From Blattamonas nauphoetae (Eukaryota; Preaxostyla; Oxymonadida): DNA of 64,000 nucleotides. The stretch covers positions 30,812 through 94,811 of the forward strand of contig JARBJD010000288.1 in NCBI GenBank assembly GCA_033064195.1, written 5' to 3'. Within the stretch, counting starts at the first letter, position 1. Every line of letters starts with the position of its first letter. The position numbers and the translations under genes are program-made. The notes beneath the pieces were generated by a model. That model did no database searches. It saw nothing but the letters and a program-made list of their open reading frames with translations, and was not told where the DNA came from. This document shows positions 46,323-56,160 of this stretch, one piece after another.

Positions 46323-49300
46323 TTAAAACAAAAGACACGAACAGCGGAGTGAATCGTCTTCCTGTTTCGCTGGTTTCGTGGACTCCTTCGACGCAGCAAG
46401 GTCTTCCGTCGATGCATTCGCCGCCTCGTCCTTCTCCTCGTTTGCGAGTTCGTCCGCCACAGACGGGCAGGCGAGAAGGATGTTCGGATGCGAGTGGGAG
46501 AACGTCTGGACGGACATGGCGTCATTCGTGGAAGAGAGACGCGAGTGACTGTTGGATGAGTGAGTGCGGACATTGAAATCTTCGTCCGCCTCGACCAGTG
46601 GCGACAGGATCCGTCCCGCTGAAAACTCAATCGAGTTTGTCGACGTGTCGAGTGGAGTGAGATTGACAAGCCGACGTGTCTGCAGCTCCGAAGCTGTCGA
46701 GTTTGGCGGAAAGACAGACACTTCGGAGTGGCCATTGATAATAACGTAATCGGGAGAGTTCCTGACCAGCTTCGGCATCGCTGGCGACGACTCCGTGTGC
46801 AGACTCCGCCTCATCATGTTCCCCGTCACAGGAACAGACGGGCTGCGTCTGTGTTTGGGTTTGAATGGGACAGTGTCGACTGGGTCGAGATGAGAAGTGG
46901 CGAGTAGCGGCGACTGTCTTGATTCGAGTGTGGTGATGCTCTGACTGCGCGAAAGTGTCCGATCCGAGCCTTCGTTGCTGTCGAGCGACACAACCGACCC
47001 TGTTCTGATCATCGGGGCCTCCGGGTTTCCGAAGATGTGTGTGCGGGCAGCGATGGTGACGCTGCGAGGGGTGTGCATTTCGGTGTTGTCGTCGGGGATC
47101 TTGAGGTGGCCAGTGGAAGGCGACTCGGTGAGAAAGGACGAGGCCATCAACGACTGCCCAGATCGGAAGGGACTGGGGCCTGTTTGGTGGATGATCTCCG
47201 GTTCGACTGGCTCGAGCTTGTGGTCGAAAGTGATGGGCTGTTTGATGGAGACCTTCTGAAGGAGAGACCCCACATCGGATCCCGTCTTCTGCCTTCTTTT
47301 CTTCCGATGCGCAGAGCTCTGCTGCTTCTGCGGACGAGGAATCATGTTTGGTGCATTCGCCGACCCTCTGGCCAGGTACTGCTGTTGGAGGAGAGACTTC
47401 CCAGGCATCATCCCCGAATGTGGCGAGACACCGTCAACCATTCCGTACTGCCCGCTCTGCGAGGGAGGAGCACCCATCTGCGACGGTTTCTGGATGCTCA
47501 TTGCGAGTTCCTGCAGAAGCTGGATTTTGATGTCGTCGGGGTAATTGAAGAGCTGCTCCAGAGGCACTTGGAGGAGACCTTGAAGGCCTGTCTGCTGCTG
47601 GCCGGGGTGGCTGTGTCCGTGGCTCGACGACATCTGGCTGCGCCCCATCTGCGGGAAGGACTGCCGGTTGGGGTTGGCAGAGAGTCTGATGGCGTCGAGT
47701 TGGGGTTGGTCGAGTGGAGGTTGTTGTGGGGCGCCTCGCTCTCGTTTGGAGTGCGTGTTGTCCAGCTGGATGTATTGTGATTCGGGCAGAGGGATGGGCG
47801 GGATGTCCTCGATGGTCTGTGCTGTCTTTGCTTTCTTCATCGAATACGTCGGCACGTTCCTCGCCGATGGACAGAACATCTTTTGCGTGACGTCCATTCC
47901 GCCCACCTCCAACAGCTGCAGAACAGGCTCCGACTGATTCGCTCGCATGCGGCCTCCGTGCGCGCTGAGGTCGGTGGGAGGTGTGCTCGACGGGGAGCCG
48001 ATGGGCGAGACTGGCGGTTGGGTCTTCTCGGGCACTTCGGGTGTCCACTTCTCGTCGGAGGAGCCGTGATGGTACGAGAAGTGGCGTTCGGAGTCGGTTT
48101 GTCCTGACTTCTCTGTTTCCTTCCCTTTTTGGGGTGGAGGAGGGGCAGATGCGTTGGAGGGAGTGACAGAAGTGAAGCCGTGTTGGTGTGTGTTGAGGTG
48201 GGTGTTGTGTTCGATCTGGGTTTTGGAGGTGTGGTGGGGAGCAGCGTGGAGGAGTGAGTGCAGTTTTGATTTGTGGAAGACACAGCGATGAGATGAAAAG
48301 AAATGCAGAATCGAATCAAAACTGACGTTGGTGTGCTGACACGAGAAATGAGGAGCCGAACGACTTCTGAACAGCCCGTCCATGCCGTCGTCCGAAGAGA
48401 AGAGGTCAGAATCCTCAGACGACGTGCGCGGGACGTTCGGAAGGGACTCCGACTGTTCGAGCTGTCTGTTCGGGTTGAGAAGGAAGAGTGCACGCTGCGA
48501 GTATGTTGGCTGCTTAAAGACCGATTGCTGTGGAGTGTGTGTTTCGTGGTGTTTGATCCGAACCGATCCGCGACGGGTGCGGAACGACGTTGGCTCGTTT
48601 GATGTATTCCGTTGATGGTCGCTTCCGTGGAGTGGCGAGTCTGTCGTGGAGTTTGCTGGTGTGGCTGAGAATGTTGAGGAAATGTCGCCAGACGAACCGT
48701 TGTGGATCTTCTCTCCGGTTTCTTGGCTGGCGGTGAGCTGTTGGGAGGTGAACGAAGCGTGTGCGAGGTTGGACGAGGCTTCGATGCGCTTGTTTGCGGA
48801 GGGTGGAGGCGGAGAGAGAGGTTCTGGTGTTTGGAGTGTGTTGCTGTCCATGGTGTGTTTCGAGTGGAGTCTGTTTGAGGATTCAAGTCCTCTCTCTTTC
48901 CTCTCCACGTGTGTTGTGCTTCTGCTCAGCGTGTTGTGCGACTCGTTCCGCGGGGAGAGCTTCTGCCCTCCTTCCATGATCCCCTCCGTCTGCGCGATCA
49001 AACCCATCGAATGAAGACTCCCAGTGTCGGTTAAGAAAGACGAAAGAGTGATTTCCGAATCTGCTCTGCTCATGGTCAGTGTTGTGATGGAGCAATTTGT
49101 GGGGAAGAGAGCGAGTGTCGGTTGTGGCGTGGGTGGATTGCCTGACACCAACGAGAACGACGCAAAAGTCGATCGCTGCGAGAGAGATTCGGTCGTCTCG
49201 TTGAGATTGTTCAAAGAAAGATATTTGTCGGTGTCTGGGTGGTGGGTGTTGGTGCGTGCGGAGTGGACGAGGTTCATGAAAGGGTTCGTGGCGAGTGGAG

Positions 49301-51088
49301 AGAAAGTGGGGGTTGGAGTGGGTGTGCCGGAGTTGGCGGTGAAGTTGTGTTGGAGAAGGGGAGACAGCTGCTCTGTGGGGCTTCCTTTTGACATGTTGAA
49401 CAGATGCTGGACCTGCGGGGAGTGGTGTGTGTGGAACAGAAGAGGCGAGAAATCGTTGTGGAGTGGGGAAGGAATTTGTTGAGGGGCTGTTTGTGCGGGA
49501 TAATCCATTGAGAACTGCAAGGGCGAGGAATTGGACTGTTTGTGGATGAGAACGGAAGGGGGAACGTGAGACGGGACGGGTGATGATGGTTCCACTGTTT
49601 GCGGTGGTGCTGGCTGATTCTGCTGAGCCTTCTTCTTTTCATGACGCTCTTTGTCAAATGGTTTGATTTCCGGCAGCGTGAAACGGGAAGAACGCGATTT
49701 TTTGTGCTCGTCGTATGGCTGTTTGGGGGACTTGACTTCCTGTTGTTCTTTGTTCTGTTTACTTCGAGCGCGTTGCTCCTCGCGTTGGTTTTTTGTCAAA
49801 TTGTTTGTTTGTCCCTGATTCTGCTCCTTTTCCTTCTGAGCATCTCGTTCCCAATCGAAGAAGTCGATGAGTGGGTTTCCTGTTGTATGGCGCGTTCTCG
49901 GTGACTTTTCAGGGGTGCTCGCATGTGTGCTAACATTGGTTCGTGTGATGTCGGACTTTTCCGAGAAATTGAGGTGAGAAATATGCGAAGGTGTGGACGG
50001 GAGTTTGAGATGACCAAGACTGAGCTGATTGAGTGCAGATGAGAAATTCGAGATCAGAAGATCATAGTTGGGAACATCGAAATAACTTTGGGTTCGGAGA
50101 TATTCTTCCATCTCTAGAAAAACAGGTGGGAGGTCGGCACATAGACGCTTCCCTTTCTTCACCCAGCGGTCATTTTGAGCTTGGTAATAGTCGTTTGTGG
50201 GTGGAATGAACTGATTCGCGGGGACATACTTGTCCGCAAATTCTTCCTTCGCATATCCAATTTCTTTGCGTTCCTTCAGATCGTTCCATGGAAGCTTACC
50301 AATTAAGAACTCATATAAGCAATACAACACCGACCAAAGATCGTCAACTCGACTGAGATCCTTAAAGCGATGCGCTCGGAGCGAGGCGTATCTTGCTGTT
50401 CCTCGGAAACCGACATGACTGCGTTTGGGGTACTCTTCGCCGTTTTCTGTGTGTGTTCTTTTCGCAAGACCGAAATCAATAAGATAAATCCTGTTCAGAT
50501 CGTGAGAACCTCGGCCAATGACAAAGTTGCTCTGATAAAAGCAAAGGGAGGGTGACGAAAGATCGAGTCACACTGGTTTGATGTCCCTGTGGACCCACTG
50601 GATTGAATGCATAGCTTTGAGTGCCTTAACCATTTCAGCACCTATTTTGAGAACGGTGGGGTAGGTGAATGTTTTGTTTGGCTGTTTAGAAATCAATTCA
50701 CTGAGATGGAAGACGGTTGGTGAGAAAAAGAGGAGGATACGCAAGATTTGGCCCGAGTAATTCCATAGCAAGATATAGCTGGTCGTGGTATGTGCCAAAA
50801 ACATAATATTTCGCAAAATAAGGTAATTCTGATAGAATGATTGGATAAAAATGGGATCGTACTTTGGAGCTTTTTTAGAACGTAATATTCGAGGTTTAAG
50901 ACACTTTTGACCGCCTTTTTACTCTCAAACTTGATAGCTACCGATGGTTTCGAATTTGAAGAAAGATAGGTGGCCTCGAAGATGTCGCCAAACGCCCCGT
51001 GTCCAAGACGCTTTATCAGTTGGAACTTATCATGGATAATATTTCCAACTTGAACCGTTTTGGGCTCACTGTTGCGCGAGCGGCTCAT
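46323..51088 (-). CDS. CK1/TTBK-family protein kinase with long tail and CaaX-like end
   Basis: The spliced product is 1,549 residues from four exons; introns are 50862-50829 (34 nt), 50740-50701 (40) and 50573-50532 (42), all confirmed by restoring kinase motifs. Catalytic elements are complete: GHGAFGDIF (29-37), VAIKFE (Lys53), LNLEYYVLKKL, LLGPNL, HRDIKPSN (Asp144) and LIDFGLAK (Asp166), then FRGTARYASLRAH and SRVDDLWSVLYCLYEFLIGKLPW. These are hallmarks of the CK1 family, nearest to tau-tubulin kinases. About 1,200 residues of Ser/Pro/Gln/His-rich, probably disordered tail follow. The protein ends CSCLLF, a CaaX-type box that would allow prenylation and membrane attachment. The Met at 51088 is chosen over one 31 codons upstream because the extension looks noncoding. 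Confidence 0.92.
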
Positions 51089-51442
51089 TCTCGGCGAAAA
51101 ATAGCCTGACCTTCGATAATGGTGATCTGGACCAGAAAAGGTGCCCACAATTTTGTGTTGAGAAAAAAACAGCCATAACACACTGTGTCAGCTTGTCGAA
51201 GTGCAAATAGAAACAGTTGAGTGAAATAGTTATGCATGTTAATGTTTGTAGTTGAAAATACTGTGAGAATCAGGTGATTTCTCCCTCTTCCGTCTGGCTA
51301 CGTTGAGGTTTAACTTGGTTAGGGGAATAGTCTTCTACACATCACAAAAATTGTGAATCTCGCCTTTCCGATGAATTTTGATCTTGATGAAGACAGGTGG
51401 TTGGTTCGTTTAGTTCGATTCTGTGGCTGCTCTGGTCTGTTT
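51089..51442. other. Intergenic region upstream of the CK1-family kinase
   Basis: About 350 bases, with the kinase start on one side and the stop of the 51443 gene on the other (same strand). It should contain the kinase promoter. No motif is assigned. Confidence 0.35.
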
Positions 51443-52558
51443 CTACACAAGCTGTTGAACATTCATTCCAAGAAAATTGTTCCGTTGAATCGAATCTCTT
51501 GCTATAAGAGTGCCAGCTTTCCTTGATCTGTCGTTTAGCAGCTTTTGTTCAATCACATCGCAGAATCCCTCCATTCGCAACATTCGCTGCACGGTCTTCC
51601 CCATCTGTCGCTCATCTCCCCTTGTCTTGTTCCATTCTCGGTGAGAACTGATCATTCCAAACAGAAAAACCCACATTGAGGAATCATGAACGAAAAATGT
51701 GAGACAACTTGGTATTGTGAGAACGACTGGCATATTCATGACGAAATCCAGTTTCGGTTGATAACAAGGAGATATTCTGAGGAGTCGAGCGAGAAGATAC
51801 ATGAATCGATGCGACATCACTCCTTCGACGATTGAAAAGCGGTTGAAGCACAGATGGCAAATATAACCTACCGCGGTATCGAGAACACGTTTGAGGACGG
51901 TCTCAACAATGGTTTGCTGTTCATTGGGACTGTTTACTTGCTGGTTTTCGAGCTCATCCGAAGTTGCGATGGCGAGGCACTTGTCGATGATTGTGATGAG
52001 AGATGTGTGGATTTCTGGAGTATCAGTAAAAGATAGAGACAATGGATTGAGAGAGGCGATGAGTTGAGAGACAAGACCAGTATTGAGGAGTGAGAGGCGG
52101 ATTTTGGGAGAACAGTGGATGATCAGATGCTGCAACATCTCCAATGTTGCGATGGTGATGGGTCGTTTGATCGAAGAAAGGAGAGCTACGATAGATTCAA
52201 GAAAGATGGCCGTTGATCCATTTGATGATGACAGAACAGACAAAATCATTTGATCAGATCCTTTCGCGTTGGACGGTCTGACTTGTTCAAGAAATGACAC
52301 TGCTTTCTTTTCCAAAGCATTGTCTAATGTACGATCGTCTTGAATCATTTGCACCAGAGTAGAATAGATGGACGATTGGTCTGATAAGGATTCGAATGGA
52401 CCTCCATCCCATTTTCTGAAGGCTGAAGGATCTAAGAAGAATAAAAACAGAAGAACATATATACCAGATGGATTCTGTTCAGAGAAGACACTTGATGAAG
52501 AATATTGATCATTCATTCCGAAGATTGATTGGTGATTTGAACTGTAATGGGTTTCCAT
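51443..52558 (-). CDS. Alpha-solenoid family protein 4, one intron
   Basis: 360 residues after removal of a 33-nt intron (52464-52432), which joins SEQNPS to DPSAFRKWDGG. The intron lies near the 5' end just before the conserved (S/A)(F/P)xxW block, at a position comparable to the introns of the 43555 and 44869 genes. The body is helical; family blocks include ILSVLSSSNGSTAIFLES and the C-terminal RMEGFCDVIEQKLLNDRS, ending GMNVQQLV and TAG (relatives end GMNSHLPE). It faces opposite to the other three members. Cytosolic by appearance; function unknown. Confidence 0.82.
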   Translation of the reverse strand: METHYSSNHQSIFGMNDQYSSSSVFSEQNPSGIYVLLFLFFLDPSAFRKWDGGPFESLSDQSSIYSTLVQMIQDDRTLDNALEKKAVSFLEQVRPSNAKGSDQMILSVLSSSNGSTAIFLESIVALLSSIKRPITIATLEMLQHLIIHCSPKIRLSLLNTGLVSQLIASLNPLSLSFTDTPEIHTSLITIIDKCLAIATSDELENQQVNSPNEQQTIVETVLKRVLDTAVGYICHLCFNRFSIVEGVMSHRFMYLLARLLRISPCYQPKLDFVMNMPVVLTIPSCLTFFVHDSSMWVFLFGMISSHREWNKTRGDERQMGKTVQRMLRMEGFCDVIEQKLLNDRSRKAGTLIARDSIQRNNFLGMNVQQLV

Positions 52559-52979
52559 GTCAGATAAAGCAGCAAAGAGATAGATAGTTTCACATCATGA
52601 AATGATGGAAATAAGTGTGATGTGTGATGTGAATTGTTAAGTGCCGTCGGAAACCCAACGGTCAAAAATAAGAACACAAAAAATGAAGTGATACTTCAAA
52701 GAAAGGCCAGAAGAGACAATAAGCGAGTTACGAAGAACTAATGATGATAAAAAGCATTGAAGGGCGATGCGTGCGAGCTGCGGAGTGTTGATACAAAAGA
52801 TCACGTACGTTCGGAAGGAAAGAAGACACGAAATAAAGGATGAATCAGACAACGTGGAATTCGGGGAATGAAGAGAGTGTGTTGTGGTGAGGTGATGAAA
52901 TATGAGGTTTACGTGAGTGTGGGCTCTTGATGTGTCCTGTTCGACTGTGAAGTGAGGCAGTGAGATCGAGTCGATGCTA
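52559..52979. other. Intergenic region between solenoid gene 4 and receptor C end
   Basis: About 420 bases, AT-rich, no gene seen. It lies upstream of the 51443 gene and downstream of the receptor C stop (TGA, 52980-52982). Confidence 0.35.
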
Positions 52980-53101
52980 TCACTGCACTCCATCGAACAA
53001 CACCCCCGACCCACACGAGAACTCCACTGACTCCAGTCGCTCCTCCAAATCCTCCAAGTTCGGCCTCTTCGACGCTTCCACACACAGGCACGACTCAATC
53101 A

Positions 53102-56100
53102 TAGTGCCTCCACAAACCCGTCAAAAATATATAAACCCGTTTTTATTCACCTAGACCCAGAATTCGAACTATAGTGGAAAAAAGTCATCTTATATATTCC
53201 TAGAAATGCATTGGTGATGGTATTGAGAGAGAAATTGCACTTGATATTGATTGATGAAATGAGAATGGATCTAAAGAATGGGTAGTGAGGATGTAAGATG
53301 GCTGAAGAGCGCGTGTCCACAGGGGATGACCGTGTCTCAGTCTCGATCTGTTGTCAGAACGAGAAGAAGACACAGAAGGACAGGACGACGAGATCCTGAA
53401 GAGGCAGAGAGAGACAATGAAGAGAGAGGAGTGAAGAAAGATGGCAGAAGAGCAATAACGATGAGAAGAGGAGAAGAAACACAAACCACATTCTCGATGA
53501 AGTATTCCTTCATTTTGAACGTTTCGAAGCATTCGCTGATCCTTCACATCTAGTCGAGAACGCTCTTCTGCCCATCCGTGTTCTCGTTGGCGGCGGTGAG
53601 TGAAGCGACGGTGCCGACTTGGCTGGAAATGTATTTGTTGAACTTGCGAGCCTGCTCGACCACTCTCCGCTCCATCTCCTTCTGCTGCTTCTCCACGTCG
53701 TGTTCTGTCACCGGCTGCATGTTCCGCTTCGATCGTTGTTTGCGAGGGGTCATGCTGGGCACGTGCTTGGCGGGCGAGAGAGGTGCGAGTGACAGCTTCT
53801 TTCCCCTCTTCGTTTTGGCTGGCTAAGCAAGAGTGGGAACTTGGAGTGGCTGGATTGTCGTTTGGGACTGCAGATCGCTTCGGGTCCGCCGCAACTGTGT
53901 CTTGTTCACTTCCTCACCCTTCTCCAGCGCGTAGGAGTACTCTCTCACCTTTCTCATGTCACTCTCAGTGAAGTGCATCATATACGATCCGATCTTGTCG
54001 CCGATGTCGTCCAAGTAGTGCGGTTGGTGTGAAGTGACGCTGGCAGGCTTGAATTTCTCGATTGAGGAGAGTTGTGCAGCTGACTCGCTCACTCCAATAC
54101 ATTCTGTCTGCTTGTCGGTCGTGATGAGCCAGTCTTTGGAGAGAAGGTGCTCCAGTTCTGCGTTTTGGGCAAGGAGGGAAGAGACCTCGAAGGAGAGGGT
54201 GTCGATGCTGAAGGGAAGAAAGGAAAACAGAAAGGAGAATGATTGAGGAGAGAAGGGCATGAAAGAACGAAGAGCAAAGACGATGAATGAGATGAGATGC
54301 ACACCGCTGGTTGGATTCGTCGAGTGACTGGTTTGTTGCGGTCAGGTTGGCTTTGAGTGTGTCTCGCTCAGTCGTGAGCTGATCAATGTTCGTGTGGAGT
54401 GTCTCGATGGAATGGCTCTTCTCTTTGTTCATCCCAATCCACTCATCCACCTCCCTCTTCGTCTCCTCCAACCGCGTGTTGTTCTCCCGCTCCATCTCCA
54501 TCTTCTGCCTCGTCTACTCCAAACTCTTTTCCGGCGTGTTTTTGTCTGTGGCCAGCGAAGCTGCCTCGAACTTGGAACTCTGACATTGTTTCGGTCAGTC
54601 GAGCGTTCTCCTCTGTGAGACGAGTCAGTTCGGAGTGTTCCTCAGCCGAGACTGAACCTATTGTTCGTAGTTCTTTTTCATACTTCGCCTTGTCAGCCGA
54701 GCGCTGTCGTTCTACTTCGACGAGTGTTGCTTTCAAAGAATCGATTATTCGCAACAGATCTGCATTCGATGCAGAAGATGCGGATGTGTCGACGAGTTGT
54801 TCTAATTCCTGTTTCAGAGATGAGTCGACACTGCCATCCTTCTGCTTGACCACTCCAATCTGCTGTTCGGCATCACTGTCCAATTCATTTGGAGAGAGAC
54901 GGTGCTCTTCGGCTGTTGTTGGTGCTCATGTGAACTGCCTCGTTGCGACATGTGCATCTGAAGACGTTGTTGGCGGGGTGTGTCGTGTCAGATCAGCCGG
55001 ACGAGTTGTGTTTTCCTGTTTGGGTTTTGGGTCCAGTTCAATCAAGTCGCTGTTGTCAGAATCATCCTTCTTGTCCTCTTCCTTCCGCTCTGGCTCGTCC
55101 TGCTTCCCGCGAGGAGCAATTGGTGGGTGGGTGGAGCAGGGTGAGGGGAAGCATAGCTCGCTTTGGGATCGGAGGGAGAGTTGCAACTGTTGCTCTTGTC
55201 GACTCGCTGGTCATCTGAAAAACACCCTGAGGTGGATGAAATGGGGTGATATCTTTGGTGACCTCGCTTTCTGGTGGGCCTGAGGCTGGATCACAAGGGT
55301 TCTGATGAGATGGATTCCTGGACCTGCCGGCGGGCGAGCTCGGTGGTGAGAGACCCTGCAAGAGAAGGAGTGCCGCGACGACTTGTGTGAAGGTGCGTAT
55401 GAGCGTCTTCTCCGAGAACTCCTTCGCGACGTCGATTGCGTGCCTCACTGACTGGCTGTCTGGGAGGTGGCCATGAAGTCGTACTCGGCGGCGTTGGAGA
55501 TCATCTCGAGCGCGTTGTCCATGTCGCTGTACCTCATCAGTCCCGCGCATCACCAGTCGCACAAGGCCAGATGACGCCCCCACGGGCAAAGGTGGGCTGG
55601 CCAGAGTTCTTTGTATAGGATTCATTGACTCGGCAACATGTATTAAATCATGGAAAAGAGTGTCCAACATGATCTGAATGGTGATAAAGCAAGTTTACAA
55701 CACGAATTGGTTGTGTCACGGTTCGTGTGATATTCTCTTCATTCATGGACAAACATCGAACAATGGATGACTTTTAATCGTCTTGTGATGTTTGTTCCTC
55801 CAAATTCTCAATTAGATCTCCGGAGAACGAATTGATCATTGACTTTTGTGATGGTGGTTGATGAGCTTGTCGATAGATGTGGTAATCTTCTGAAAAAATA
55901 GTGGTGGTGATGGAGAAGAGGTGGTAGACGGGAAATTAGACATCGACGATCTTATATTCTGAGAGAGAGGGGGAGTTGAAATTAGATACCCATTCTTTGA
56001 AATTGAGTTCGACACAATTTAAATCAGATGCAGATAACCTAGATATTGCAACTCGTTTCTAATTCACCTAACTTTGACTCACTGCTGAGATATTAGGATT

Positions 56101-56160
56101 ATTAAGTTCTTTTCGAATAAAAACGGGTTTATATTTAAAAACGGGTTTGTGGAGGGTCTA
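53102..56160. mobile_element. DNA transposon-like insertion, 3,059 bp, 3-bp target duplication
   Basis: Inverted ends are TAG(TG/AC)CCTCCACAAACCCGT, followed at both ends by a second ATATAAACCCGTTTTTATTC-type unit (53128-53150 and 56115-56135). TCA is duplicated outside (53099-53101, 56161-56163). Deleting the element and one TCA joins KELI to ESCLCVEASKRPNL of receptor C in frame, giving the expected kinase C-lobe helix. The interior carries a broken coiled-coil gene but no transposase I can recognise. Three-base duplications occur in CACTA and Harbinger-type elements; the ends here read TAGTG...CACTA outward, the reverse of classic CACTA order, so I leave the superfamily open. Confidence 0.9.
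53550..55670 (-). pseudogene. Coiled-coil protein gene carried inside the transposon, decayed
   Basis: The minus strand reads as one coiled-coil/helical protein in several frames. From upstream: a helical stretch (YSDMDNALEMISNAAEYDF, then VRHAIDVAKEFSEKTLIR) in two frames, an acidic/proline linker, a strong coiled coil (KATLVEVERQRSADKAKYEK), a further coil (REVDEWIGMNKEKSHSIETL), a 97-nt intron (54304-54208) joining SNQR to IDTLSFEVSSLL, and a basic C-terminus ending NTDGQKSVLD. Damage includes frameshifts near 55500 and 54560, an in-frame TAG near 54515 (KSLE|TRQK) and another at 53823-53825 (PTLA|PAKTK). Base composition and codon use resemble GC-richer host exons. It may be a captured host gene rather than a transposase; I do not recognise the family. 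Confidence 0.55.

Noticed and set aside
47837-48886. 349-codon frame within the CK1-family kinase gene
   Set aside because: Low-complexity Thr/Ser/Pro/His/Arg shadow of the kinase's disordered tail in another frame.
53102-56160. Classic CACTA transposon
   Set aside because: The 3-bp duplication fits, but the ends read TAGTG...CACTA instead of CACTA...TAGTG and no transposase is visible.
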